From contig JAEDEK010000004.1 of the NCBI GenBank assembly GCA_016293365.1, positions 1 to 34,072 of the forward strand: a DNA stretch of 34,072 bases, given 5' to 3'. Both the position numbers and the translations under genes were made by a program. Position 1 is the first letter of the stretch; every line of letters begins with the position of its first letter. Below are positions 1 through 7,761 of the stretch, piece after piece. Source of the DNA: Bulleidia sp. (GTDB lineage: Bacteria; Bacillota_I; Bacilli_A; Erysipelotrichales; Erysipelotrichaceae). The notes below the pieces were generated by a model. It worked only from the letters and a program-made list of their open reading frames with translations, had not been told where the DNA came from and did no database searches.

Positions 1-234
1 GTTCTGAACACATTTCAAAGTGGAATTTACTTTTTCAATTCAGCTTTTTTTATTCTTTTAGCGATATGAACCACTGCTTACCGTTCTTCAATGACATACC
101 GATCCTGTTTTTCTTCAAAAATACATATACAGATTTTCAACATGGGATTCAATCACCCGTCTGTACCAGTAAGCTGATTTCTTTTTCATCCATTTCAATG
201 TGCCATTTCCAGGATTATCCCGGAATAAAGAAAT
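1..234. other. No gene recognised at left edge
   Basis: I see no supportable gene here. On the minus strand an open frame without a start codon runs about 40 codons and stops near position 95, but it has no ribosome site and matches nothing I recognise. T-rich tracts at 30-60 could belong to the end of a neighbour outside the window. Confidence 0.4.
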
Positions 235-278
235 AAAGCAGTAACAACCAGCTGAATTGCTGATCAGTTACTGCTTTT
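235..278 (-). terminator. Intrinsic terminator of the tRNA pair
   Basis: An inverted repeat pairs the arms 235-245 and 267-278 (core GCAGTAAC/GTTACTGC), with a smaller CAGC/GCTG hairpin nested inside. On the minus strand it is followed by a T-rich run (TTTATTTCTTTATT). It lies just past the 3' end of tRNA-Trp, so it probably ends the tRNA transcript. Confidence 0.75.
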
Positions 279-284
279 ATTCAG

Positions 285-355
285 CAGGGGTAGAGAGAAT
301 CGAACTCCCATCAGCGGTTTTGGAGACCGATGTACTACCATTGTACGATACCCCT
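285..355 (-). tRNA. trnW: tRNA-Trp (CCA)
   Basis: The minus strand folds as a tRNA. The acceptor stem AGGGGTA/TACCCCT has discriminator G. The anticodon loop CTCCAAA gives anticodon CCA, and the T arm is GGGAGTTCGATTCTCTC. CCA reads UGG, so this is tryptophan. The A-T-C-G-G-T-CTCCAAA-ACCG core matches other Bacillota tRNA-Trp genes. The 3' CCA end is not encoded. It is second in a two-gene transcript, 12 bases after tRNA-Glu. Confidence 0.95.
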
Positions 356-367
356 ATAAATAAAAAG

Positions 368-441
368 TGACGAGTACGGGATTCGAACCCGTGAATGCCG
401 CCGTGAAAGGGCAGTGTGTTAAGCCGCTTCACCAACTCGCC
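368..441 (-). tRNA. trnE: tRNA-Glu (TTC)
   Basis: The minus strand starts GGCGAGT and closes with ACTCGTC and discriminator A, giving a 7-bp acceptor stem with one G-T pair. The anticodon loop CTTTCAC gives anticodon TTC for glutamate GAA/GAG codons. The T arm ACGGGTTCGAATCCCGT is a perfect stem. CCA is not encoded. It is first in the two-tRNA transcript that continues into tRNA-Trp. Confidence 0.95.
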
Positions 442-453
442 ATGTGCTCAAAT

Positions 454-482
454 AATATACCACAGGTATTTAGATGATGCAA
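454..482 (-). promoter_or_regulatory. Sigma-A promoter of the tRNA pair
   Basis: On the minus strand the -35 box TTGCAT (477-482) and the -10 box TATATT (454-459) are separated by 17 bases. They sit 12 bases before the first base of tRNA-Glu, so the spacing suits a short tRNA precursor leader. Confidence 0.75.
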
Positions 483-611
483 GATATAACAGCACAAAAA
501 GTTGTTTTCAACGTGCTTTTTCTGCAGATCTCAAAAATTCACACATTTTGTCCGATTACTGTATATCCAGTTCTCTTTTGTATATATACAATAATAACGA
601 GGTATATTCTT

Positions 612-1919
612 ATGATACGAATGGTAATTGCCCTGTTTCTGATCCTTGCCATGGTGGCGGCATTCTATTTTTCTACTCCTCGCGTCCACTCCCCTCTGCA
701 TGAAACATTCTCCATACTGCTTGTTGCGGTACTGTCTCATCTTATCCTGGATACAATCACAGTATTCAACGTCAACAATCTGGAACTTGTGCCAGTATTT
801 CTAAACGACACGATACACCGGCTGTTTATCGGTACTCTGATCATCGTGGAATATCTGTTCTACCAGTATATGTCCAACCTGATTCAGGAAGACGCGGGAA
901 AACTGACATTCCTGGATCATATCGCAAAATTCTTTCTGATCGTCTTTGAAACCGGAGTTCTTACCCTTCCAATTCACTATGCAGTGACTCCTGAGGGAAA
1001 CTATTCGGATGGAATTCATGCCAACCTGTGCTATATCGGTGTTGCATTCTATATCACACTGTGCATCTGGATGCTGATACGTCATCATAAAAAGATCCGT
1101 CTGATTGCCGGCAGTACCATAACAGCAGCTCTGTTGATAGAAATCATCGTATGTATCATTCAAGGGCTGCATCCGGCGTGGCTGATCAGCGGCATGGGAA
1201 TCACTCTTGTCACAATGACTTTCTATCTGATTCTGGAAAACCCGGATAAACTGCGTGCAGAACTGATCGAGCAGAAAATGTCCATGTTGTATCTGAAAAG
1301 TCAGGTCAATCCTCACTTCCTGTACAACACACTGGATTCCATCCGTATTCAGGCACAGCTGGATGGAGATGAAAAAGTCGCTCACCTGTTGATGAGACTT
1401 GTTGATTTCTTCCGACTGAATGTAAAATCCGATCAGCAGATGGTCACACTGGATCATGAAATGGAACTGATTGATGCCTATATGGAACTGATGTGTACAC
1501 GTTATCCGTCACTTACTTATATTAATGAGTGTCCGGAAAATCTGCTTGACTATGTCGTGCCGAACTTCATTCTTCAGCCTCTTGTTGAAAACAGTCTTCT
1601 TCATGGGCTGAAAAACAAAGGATACCAGGGAACTGTACGTGTCTGCGTTGAACAGCTCGATGATACGCAGCTGGAAATCCGGATCGAGGATAATGGCAGC
1701 GGATTCAGCGATGAAGTACGTGAGAAGATCAATGGGTCTTTGCTGTTATGGAAAAAACAGAGCGAAAAAACAGAAGGTAACCATATCGGTATTTCCAATG
1801 TGCAGAGAAGAATTCATCTGCTGTGTGGAAAAGAATATGGTCTGAGTTACAGTGAAAACACAGATGGTGGTGTGACAGCTCATATCAGACTGCCTCTGAC
1901 AATGGAGGAATTTTTATGA
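612..1919 (+). CDS. LytS/YesM-type sensor histidine kinase
   Basis: This is a membrane sensor kinase of 435 residues that should phosphorylate the adjacent response regulator. Residues 1-210 are hydrophobic with about six membrane segments and no large extracellular loop, so the signal may be sensed in or near the membrane. The His_kinase domain holds the phospho-acceptor His235 in QVNPHFLYN. The ATPase domain shows the N box (VENSLLHG, N327), the G1 box (EDNGSG, D360) and a later GNHIGISN. I chose the ATG at 612 because it has an upstream AACGAGG-like site and a hydrophobic start. An in-frame ATG at 474 lies inside the tRNA promoter and adds 46 unlikely residues. The stop overlaps the next start (ATGA). 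The signal cannot be deduced. Confidence 0.9.
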   Translation: MIRMVIALFLILAMVAAFYFSTPRVHSPLHETFSILLVAVLSHLILDTITVFNVNNLELVPVFLNDTIHRLFIGTLIIVEYLFYQYMSNLIQEDAGKLTFLDHIAKFFLIVFETGVLTLPIHYAVTPEGNYSDGIHANLCYIGVAFYITLCIWMLIRHHKKIRLIAGSTITAALLIEIIVCIIQGLHPAWLISGMGITLVTMTFYLILENPDKLRAELIEQKMSMLYLKSQVNPHFLYNTLDSIRIQAQLDGDEKVAHLLMRLVDFFRLNVKSDQQMVTLDHEMELIDAYMELMCTRYPSLTYINECPENLLDYVVPNFILQPLVENSLLHGLKNKGYQGTVRVCVEQLDDTQLEIRIEDNGSGFSDEVREKINGSLLLWKKQSEKTEGNHIGISNVQRRIHLLCGKEYGLSYSENTDGGVTAHIRLPLTMEEFL

Positions 1920-2668
1920 ACAGACTGCGTGTACTGCTTGTCGATGATGAAATCATGATCCGGGAAGGATTCAAAAAACTGTTCAACTGGGAAGAACATG
2001 ACTGCCAGGTCATTGATGAAGCCGCAGATGGGGCACAGGCACTCAACAAAATTGATTCCCTTGTACCGGATCTGGTCATCATGGATATCAATCTTCCGCT
2101 CATCAACGGTCTCAAGGTCATCCAGCAGGCCAAGGCAAGACATCCAGACATGGCTTTCATTATTGTATCCGGCTATGATGATTTTGCCTGGTGCAGAGAA
2201 GCTCTGCGTCTGCAGATTACCGATTATATTCTGAAACCTGTTGATTATGAGGAATTCGGGCACTGTATCGACAGCCTGAAAATCAGTCTGTTCGAAAACA
2301 GAGTTTCCCATCAGGAAACGCATCATGGTGAACCAAGACCGATTCTGAAGATTACATCCTTCCTGCAGGAACATCTGTCAGAAGAGATTTCCCTCTCCCT
2401 TCTCTCTCAGCAGTTTCATCTGAATCCACAGTATATTTCACAGCTGTTCCGCAGTGAAATAGGCGTCAACTTTCTGACATATCTGACCGATATCCGTCTG
2501 GGGCACGCCAGAAAACTGCTGATCTCAACAGATCTTTCCATCACGGATATCGCCATGGAATCCGGATACAGTGATTATCGTGTCTTTACGAAAGTATTCA
2601 AAAAAGCAGAAGGCATTACCCCTTCCCGATATCGTCATGAATTTACCCACACTCAGGAACATCACTGA
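1916..2668 (+). CDS. Response regulator, receiver plus AraC-type HTH (YesN-like)
   Basis: This 250-residue regulator is the partner of the kinase whose last codon it overlaps. Residues 1-120 are a receiver domain with acidic pocket D10/D11, phospho-acceptor D57 in VIMDI, and K107 in the ILKP motif. Residues about 145-245 are an AraC/XylS double helix-turn-helix, with the typical LNPQYISQLFR and ITDIAMESGYSDYRVFTKVFK stretches. Proteins of this type usually control sugar uptake or cell-envelope genes. Here the next genes downstream are an ABC-2 exporter cassette, a plausible but unproven target. The stop codon lies inside the terminator hairpin. Confidence 0.92.
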   Translation: MNRLRVLLVDDEIMIREGFKKLFNWEEHDCQVIDEAADGAQALNKIDSLVPDLVIMDINLPLINGLKVIQQAKARHPDMAFIIVSGYDDFAWCREALRLQITDYILKPVDYEEFGHCIDSLKISLFENRVSHQETHHGEPRPILKITSFLQEHLSEEISLSLLSQQFHLNPQYISQLFRSEIGVNFLTYLTDIRLGHARKLLISTDLSITDIAMESGYSDYRVFTKVFKKAEGITPSRYRHEFTHTQEHH

Positions 2669-2680
2669 TGTTCCTTTTTT
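2655..2680 (+). terminator. Intrinsic terminator after the two-component genes
   Basis: AGGAACATCA and GATGTTCCT form a 9-bp stem with a very short loop, followed by TTTTTT. The response regulator's stop codon (2666-2668) is within the hairpin. It separates the two-component pair from the ABC cassette. Confidence 0.85.
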
Positions 2681-2909
2681 CTTCTCTCCATTTCTTCAAA
2701 ATGGAAAATTACAGCATTCCTGTCTGCCATTTTCACTCTATATTCCCAATGGATCTGAAACTATACTGCTGATATCAGATTTTTCTGAATACCATAAGAA
2801 GACAGATATATCGTTTCTTTAAAACTGACACATCCTGCTGTATTTCCTGCCTGTCAGAGTATTCGGGATTTCTGTAAACTGTAATCATCAAAAAAAGGAG
2901 ATAACCTTT

Positions 2910-3083
2910 ATGGAAGAAAACAGAACAAAAGCATCCGCACTTCTGACCTGTGCGGGAACACTGCTGCTGATTGCCGGTGTATTAATGGGTATCTCAGTAC
3001 GTATTGCCTATGGAGGCATGTTATGGGCTGGTGCTTCAACAATGTTCTTTGCGGCATACAACATGAAAAAGGAAGGTAACTGA
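2910..3083 (+). CDS. Small two-helix membrane protein
   Basis: This 57-residue protein has an excellent ribosome site (AGGAG at 2896-2900, 9 bases before ATG). It has a charged start (MEENRTKAS), two hydrophobic segments (about residues 9-27 and 33-50) and a basic tail KKEGN. I recognise no family. The stop is 1 base before the PspC gene, so the two are translationally linked. As first gene of the exporter cassette it may be a regulator or accessory subunit; that is inference from position only. Confidence 0.75.
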   Translation: MEENRTKASALLTCAGTLLLIAGVLMGISVRIAYGGMLWAGASTMFFAAYNMKKEGN

Positions 3084-3084
3084 T

Positions 3085-3276
3085 ATGACACGTAAACTAT
3101 ATAAATCCAGAAATGACCGTATGATCGGTGGCGTATGCGGTGGTATCGCAGAATATTTCGACATTGATTCCACACTTGTAAGACTTGGTTTAGTCGTCTT
3201 CTGTGCAGTTGGCGGAAGCGGATTCATTGCCTATCTGCTGGCAATGATCATCATTCCATTCAGTCCGCAGTTTTAA
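3085..3276 (+). CDS. PspC domain membrane protein
   Basis: The 63 residues are essentially one PspC domain. The signature KSRNDRMIGGVCGGIAEYF comes first, then DSTLVRLG and a single membrane helix at about residues 36-58. Proteobacterial PspC takes part in the envelope-stress phage-shock response, but minimal PspC proteins in Bacillota have no settled role and are often next to ABC exporters or envelope-stress regulators. Here it is sandwiched between a 57-residue membrane protein (1-base gap) and the ABC ATPase (14-base gap), consistent with a cell-envelope stress or antimicrobial-resistance cassette. Confidence 0.92.
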   Translation: MTRKLYKSRNDRMIGGVCGGIAEYFDIDSTLVRLGLVVFCAVGGSGFIAYLLAMIIIPFSPQF

Positions 3277-3290
3277 GGAGTGTCCACGAA

Positions 3291-4193
3291 ATGATTGAAA
3301 TCAGACACCTGAGTAAAAGCTATGGAAAACTGAAGGCAGTCAATGATCTTTCATTCACTGTTCCCAAAGGACAGATGTTCGGTTTCCTTGGCATCAATGG
3401 TGCAGGTAAATCCACAGTGTTCAATATGATCTGTGGCCTGCTCAATCAGGATGAAGGAACCATCCGGATCAACGGAATGGAATCGGAGCGCAACAGAGAA
3501 ATCCTTCATCATATGATCGGTGCCGTCTATCAGTATTCTGCACTGGATGGACCTTTAACCGTCAGGGAAAACCTGAAAAGCAGAGTTGCTCTTTACGGAA
3601 TCCACGGAAAGACCTTTACCCATCGACTGGAAGATCTTGCAGATCAAATGGACTTTATGGATTATCTCGACCGCCCGCTTAACAGACTCTCCGGCGGACA
3701 GAAACGTAGAGTAGATATCGCAAGAGCTCTATTCCACCACCCGAAACTGCTGATTCTGGACGAACCAACAACCGGGCTTGACCCTTCTACCCGCACCATC
3801 ATCTGGAACATGATCGAACAAGTGCGGAACGAAGAAGAAATGGCAGTTATATTGACAACCCATTACATGGAAGAAGCTGCTGTATGCGATCAGATTGTCA
3901 TCATTGATCATGGTGAAAAGATCGCAGAAGGAACACCATTACAGCTGAAAAACACATATGTCAAAGATCATATCAGTCTGTATGGTGTGGATGAGGAAAC
4001 AGTAAAGACACTACATGTTCCTTATGCACCGATTCCCGATGGCTGGGATATTCCTGTTGACCATACTTCATTGGCAACAGGTCTGATCTGCGCACATCCG
4101 GATGTATTCCATGACTATGAATTAATCAAAGGCAGAATGGACGATGTATTCCTGGCAGTAACAGGTACATCCCTGCCAGGAGGTAAAAAATGA
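3291..4193 (+). CDS. ABC-2 type exporter, ATP-binding protein
   Basis: This 300-residue ATPase powers the permease encoded two genes on. It has Walker A GINGAGKST (34-42), signature LSGGQ (133-137), Walker B LLILDE (153-158) and the H-loop TTHYMEEA. The family resembles DrrA/CcmA-like exporters (drug, lantibiotic or polysaccharide efflux). Past residue 215 there is the usual C-terminal extension of the DrrA group. The start has an AAGGAGTG site upstream (3275-3282). The stop overlaps the next small gene by ATGA, and that gene's AGGAGG site lies inside this coding region, so translation is coupled. The substrate is unknown. Confidence 0.93.
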   Translation: MIEIRHLSKSYGKLKAVNDLSFTVPKGQMFGFLGINGAGKSTVFNMICGLLNQDEGTIRINGMESERNREILHHMIGAVYQYSALDGPLTVRENLKSRVALYGIHGKTFTHRLEDLADQMDFMDYLDRPLNRLSGGQKRRVDIARALFHHPKLLILDEPTTGLDPSTRTIIWNMIEQVRNEEEMAVILTTHYMEEAAVCDQIVIIDHGEKIAEGTPLQLKNTYVKDHISLYGVDEETVKTLHVPYAPIPDGWDIPVDHTSLATGLICAHPDVFHDYELIKGRMDDVFLAVTGTSLPGGKK

Positions 4194-4357
4194 ACAGACA
4201 GATGATACTGATTCTGTTAAGTGCACTTGTATGCATGGGACTGTGTATCTTTACAGATCTGAATGATGGCCTGTTTCTCCCGCTGGGACTGGGCTTATGT
4301 GCATTGGGTAATCTTCTGAATATTCTGTATCGCAGAAAGGATGAAAGAATTTCATGA
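4190..4357 (+). CDS. Small membrane protein between ABC subunits
   Basis: This 55-residue frame is held by overlapping ATGA junctions on both sides (with the ATPase stop and the permease start) and has a perfect AGGAGG site at 4178-4183. It has two hydrophobic segments (about residues 4-19 and 27-46) and a basic tail YRRKDERIS. No family is recognised. Being locked between ATPase and permease suggests a third subunit or a regulator of the exporter. It resembles the 57-residue protein at the head of the cassette in size and two-helix plan, but I cannot claim homology. Confidence 0.78.
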   Translation: MNRQMILILLSALVCMGLCIFTDLNDGLFLPLGLGLCALGNLLNILYRRKDERIS

Positions 4358-5253
4358 AGACACTGCACGCATTAACCATGCGGAATATCCGCATGTATTT
4401 CAAGGATAGAGGAATGTTTCTGACTTCACTCATCACACCCCTCATCCTGCTTGTGCTGTGCAGCACATTTCTGAAAAACATCTTTGATCAGACCTTTGCT
4501 GATGCGTTTACTTCAATCGGAATGCAGGTATCACAGGATCTGATCAATGGTTGCTCCGGTGGTCAGATGGTATCCTCCCTGCTTTCGGTCAGCTGCGTTA
4601 CAGTGGTATTCTGCTGTAATCTGCTGATGGTACAGGATCGTGCCAACCTGTCCGATCGTGATCTGAAGATTTCCCCGGTATCCTCCGGTACCATCGCCTT
4701 ATCGTATTTCCTTGCAGCATTTATCTCATCCTGGCTGATCTGTCTGTGTGCAGAAATGTTCTGCCTGATCTATCTATACTTTACCGGCTGGTATATGACA
4801 GCGATGGACGTCGTTCTTGTGACAGCTGATGTTACCCTGCTTGTTGTTTTCGGCACGGCTCTTTCCTCCTTATGCAGTGCACCGTTAAAAACACAGGGAC
4901 AGGCATCAGCTCTGGGAACGATCATTTCTGCCGGTTATGGTTTCATCTGTGGTGCCTATATGCCGATATCCCAGTTTACAAAAGGAATCCGTGATGTGGT
5001 AACCCTGTTACCAGGTACGTATGGCACATCCCTCATCCGCAACCGGATCATGCATGGTGTATTCCTTGAAATGGAAAACCTGAATGTACCGGAAGCAATG
5101 ATCACTGGCCTGAAAGACAGCATTGATGTCAATCTGTACTTTAACAGTTCGGCAGTATCCACAACCTCAATGACCATGATTGTTGTGGTTGCGATTGTCA
5201 TTCTGCTTGCTGCATATATGGTGGTATGGCATGTCACATATCAGAATGTATAA
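4354..5253 (+). CDS. ABC-2 type exporter permease
   Basis: This 299-residue membrane protein is the transport channel for the ATPase at 3291. The first hydrophobic segment is at about residues 20-42 (SLITPLILLVLCSTFL). A cluster of four or five segments follows at 72-210, then an extracellular stretch and a last helix at about 273-295. This is the ABC2_membrane plan, with an FICGAYMPISQF segment typical of DrrB-like permeases. It starts within the stop of the 55-residue gene and ends inside the start of the lipoprotein gene. Likely roles are export of an antimicrobial, lipid or polysaccharide; nothing visible decides between them. Confidence 0.88.
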   Translation: MKTLHALTMRNIRMYFKDRGMFLTSLITPLILLVLCSTFLKNIFDQTFADAFTSIGMQVSQDLINGCSGGQMVSSLLSVSCVTVVFCCNLLMVQDRANLSDRDLKISPVSSGTIALSYFLAAFISSWLICLCAEMFCLIYLYFTGWYMTAMDVVLVTADVTLLVVFGTALSSLCSAPLKTQGQASALGTIISAGYGFICGAYMPISQFTKGIRDVVTLLPGTYGTSLIRNRIMHGVFLEMENLNVPEAMITGLKDSIDVNLYFNSSAVSTTSMTMIVVVAIVILLAAYMVVWHVTYQNV

Positions 5254-5599
5254 AGCAATCGCACTGATTGTTTCTTCTCTTCTTGCAGGATGTACATTTC
5301 TGACCGGCTCCATGGATATTACCGCAACCAATGATCGCATCATGGTAGAAATGGATCATGCAACCGGTACAGCCAGACAGTGTTTTCAACTGAACAGTGA
5401 TCAGGATATCCGTATCTCCTTCATCGATCTGAGTGGAAATACGAAGATTCAGCTCATTGACCCTGAAGAGAATGTCATCTATGAAGGAAATGAAACCGCT
5501 ATCCATGACTTTACATGTCAGAGTACCACAACCGGTGAATATGAACTGATTGTAGAAGCAGGCGGTACAAATGGTACCATCCTTCTCATATTTCCTTGA
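5231..5599 (+). CDS. Small lipoprotein of the ABC cassette
   Basis: This 122-residue protein has a lipoprotein signal peptide: basic start, hydrophobic core and the lipobox LLAGC (Cys21 counting from 5231). The mature part has no recognised domain. It looks like a beta-rich fold, with DLSGNTKIQLIDPEENVIYEG and a Gly/Thr-rich end resembling small pre-peptidase or galactose-binding-like sandwiches. It overlaps the permease gene by 23 bases, so it is part of the same operon. The start may be the ATG at 5231 (GGTGG upstream) or at 5246; both keep the signal peptide. It may be a surface accessory or immunity component, which is inference. Confidence 0.75.
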   Translation: MSHIRMYKAIALIVSSLLAGCTFLTGSMDITATNDRIMVEMDHATGTARQCFQLNSDQDIRISFIDLSGNTKIQLIDPEENVIYEGNETAIHDFTCQSTTTGEYELIVEAGGTNGTILLIFP

Positions 5600-5624
5600 T
5601 GAACTGCATCACCTGATACGCAAT

Positions 5625-5665
5625 TCCGCGACGTAACCTGAATTCAGGATCAATCGCGGATTTTT
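5625..5665 (+). terminator. Intrinsic terminator after the ABC cassette
   Basis: TCCGCGA (5625-5631) pairs with TCGCGGA (5654-5660), a CCTGAATTCAGG palindrome is nested in the loop, and TTTTT follows. It lies 26 bases after the lipoprotein stop. The rest of 5666-5856 holds nothing I can support. Confidence 0.7.
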
Positions 5666-5856
5666 CTGTCCCTTCTTTCCTGCATAATGAAAGCAAAGGA
5701 TTACTCATACATCAACTGTTCTGTTATTCCTGCAGAACCAGGATGATTCCTATGCGGAATGTTTTCTTCCATTCTGCAAACCTCCATTTTCTTCTCTCCA
5801 GTCTTATATTTCATATACCGGGACACACATCCGGGTTATTTCATTGATGTATTATA

Positions 5857-5880
5857 AAACAGAGCGGCCCGCTCTGTTTT
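5857..5880 (-). terminator. Terminator of the MATE gene
   Basis: AAAACAGAGCGG faces CCGCTCTGTTTT, a near-perfect hairpin with T-rich flanks on both strands. The minus-strand MATE stop codon (5879-5881) touches its arm. It can also stop plus-strand read-through. Confidence 0.8.
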
Positions 5881-7249
5881 ACTCATATACCGTTTCGGAT
5901 GGTGCATCTTCCTTTGGCAAAGCCTTGAATGTTGTAAACAGCTTTCCAAGCAGTACACCGTCTGAAGCAATCCATGCGATGATTTCCGCCAGGAAAAATG
6001 CATCTGTGCCAAAGATGGCAGTACCGAAGAACACAGTTGCCACTCTGCCAGCCAGCTCAGCAATACCTGACAGCATCGGCGTAATCGTATCTCCGAATCC
6101 CTGTAATGTGCATCTTGCGATATGCAGTGTATACAGCACAGGCAGACCAAGATTCAGTATGACAAGATACCTTCTGGCATACATACCTGCTTCAACCACG
6201 CTCTGCCCTTCACCATTCAGAAACATTTGGGTTAATGGATAGCGTAACAGTATGATCGTGACACCAATCAATACCGAAGTGAACAGTGCAATCCACACAG
6301 CATCCCAAAAGCCTCTTCGCACACGTCTGAACTGCCTTGCTCCAGCATTCTGGCCAATGTAGGTAACCATCGCAAATCCATAAGCCACCGCAGCCAGTTC
6401 CAATGCTGCATACAGTTTGTTTGTTGCGGTATAACCGGCAATAAAACTGATCGAGTTCAGGTTGACGCGTGATTGAATGATCATACCTCCACCGGAGATC
6501 ATCATATTCTGAAGCATCATCGGAATGCACAGAGATAACAGTCTGATATTCAAACCTTCCACTCTCCCGAAATCTTCCTTTTTCGGATGGAAACATGGCA
6601 GTTTCAGCATTGTAAGCAGACAGACAAGCCCACCACATCCCTGGGCAATGACAGTCGCTACAGCAGCACCGGCAATTCCAAATCCAAGCACAGGTACAAA
6701 CAGAAGATCCAGACCGATATTGACGAATGCTGCCATGACCATCGCAAATAACGGAGTACGAGAATTGCCGAAAGCGCGAAGCACAGCAGAACAGTAGTTC
6801 AGAAGCATTGCCATCGCAAGACCGGAAAACTTGAAGAACAGATACTCCTTTGTCATCGGTGCGATTTCAGAAGGTGTCTGCAGAAGTAAAATCACAAGGT
6901 CCAGACTTCCAACAGAAATTACCGTAGCCAATACCGTAATGATGGTTACAAGAATCAGGCTGTGGGCAATTGTTTTCTGCAGGGATTTTTCATCCCCTGC
7001 CCCAAACTGCTGTGCCATCAGGATGGCAAACCCCTGTCCTGCAGACTGAATCACGGAAATGATCATGTAGTCATACCAGTCTGCACTGCCTAAAGCAGAT
7101 AAGGCATTCATCCCTAAAGATCGGCTGATGATCAGGGAATCGGTAATGGTATAAAACTGCTGAAAAACGTTACCAAGCATCAGTGGTAACGCAAACAGAA
7201 AAATCAGTTTTGCAGGGGAACCTTTGGTTAGAGATTTCACAGCGCTCAT
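5879..7249 (-). CDS. MATE family efflux transporter
   Basis: This 456-residue protein has two tandem MatE halves (about residues 15-175 and 235-400), consistent with twelve membrane helices. It has the usual N-terminal pattern PLMLGNVFQQFYTITDSLII, and LGVGFGIAGAA-type repeats mid-protein. MATE proteins export cationic drugs, dyes or metabolites in exchange for sodium or protons. The start has AGGTGA upstream. It follows the Gx transporter gene by 8 bases, so the two are probably cotranscribed. It is only distantly similar to the second MATE gene of this window (29309-30670). The substrate is unknown. Confidence 0.93.
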   Translation of the reverse strand: MSAVKSLTKGSPAKLIFLFALPLMLGNVFQQFYTITDSLIISRSLGMNALSALGSADWYDYMIISVIQSAGQGFAILMAQQFGAGDEKSLQKTIAHSLILVTIITVLATVISVGSLDLVILLLQTPSEIAPMTKEYLFFKFSGLAMAMLLNYCSAVLRAFGNSRTPLFAMVMAAFVNIGLDLLFVPVLGFGIAGAAVATVIAQGCGGLVCLLTMLKLPCFHPKKEDFGRVEGLNIRLLSLCIPMMLQNMMISGGGMIIQSRVNLNSISFIAGYTATNKLYAALELAAVAYGFAMVTYIGQNAGARQFRRVRRGFWDAVWIALFTSVLIGVTIILLRYPLTQMFLNGEGQSVVEAGMYARRYLVILNLGLPVLYTLHIARCTLQGFGDTITPMLSGIAELAGRVATVFFGTAIFGTDAFFLAEIIAWIASDGVLLGKLFTTFKALPKEDAPSETVYE

Positions 7250-7257
7250 AAATCACC

Positions 7258-7761
7258 TCACTGCAGTGGTCTGACCCTTTTAATCGCCACTGTTGCAACA
7301 TAACCTGTCAGGATACCGACCGGAACGGATAACAGGATGAAATACGGCAGAGTTGTCAGCATCATTGCCTGCTTGTAGAAGTTCATGACCACAAGCACCT
7401 GGCCGGTTGAGTGGGCAATCGCACTCAATACAGAAGTAAAGATCACAGAGCTTTTCAGCATATTTCCAAGCAGCAGTGCCAGCGTGGACAAACATACCCC
7501 ACCAAGAGAAATCCAGAAGGTGGAACCAAGGAAAGTACCGGATAACAAAGATCCGATCAGCACACGCATCAGATTGACGGAAATCATGGATTTCACCCCA
7601 AGTACCTTCCATGTGATCAGCGCAATGATATTGGCAAGGCCAACACGGAATACACCGAATAATGGTGGTATCATTGCGGTTTCCAGAAGATTCAGAGCAA
7701 TGGCCATAGCCGACAGCAGTGCCAGATATGTCAGGTGTCTGTTTTTATGCAGTGTGTTCAT
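7258..7761 (-). CDS. Gx transporter family protein (Hpre_diP_synt_I)
   Basis: This 167-residue membrane protein has about five helices. It belongs to the family once annotated as heptaprenyl diphosphate synthase component I and now called the Gx transporter family, which resembles ECF S-components. Visible marks are ALLSAMAIALNLLE at the start and FRVGLANIIALITW, followed by a Gly/Leu-rich core. The ATG at 7761 overlaps the stop of the NusG-II gene (ATGA), so I prefer it to an in-frame upstream ATG at 7821 that would overlap by 64 bases. Gx and NusG-II genes commonly travel together. The cargo is not known. Confidence 0.85.
   Translation of the reverse strand: MNTLHKNRHLTYLALLSAMAIALNLLETAMIPPLFGVFRVGLANIIALITWKVLGVKSMISVNLMRVLIGSLLSGTFLGSTFWISLGGVCLSTLALLLGNMLKSSVIFTSVLSAIAHSTGQVLVVMNFYKQAMMLTTLPYFILLSVPVGILTGYVATVAIKRVRPLQ

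Noticed and set aside
1..110. Minus-strand frame of about 40 codons after the tRNA-Trp terminator
   Set aside because: No start codon, no ribosome site and no recognised similarity; coincidence or an old remnant cannot be separated.
474..611. Longer start of the histidine kinase at 474
   Set aside because: The ATG lies within the tRNA promoter, lacks a ribosome site, and the added 46 residues do not resemble the family; the start at 612 fits better.
801..1457. 218-residue minus-strand frame
   Set aside because: Antisense shadow of the kinase; His/Gln/Cys-rich composition and no ribosome site.
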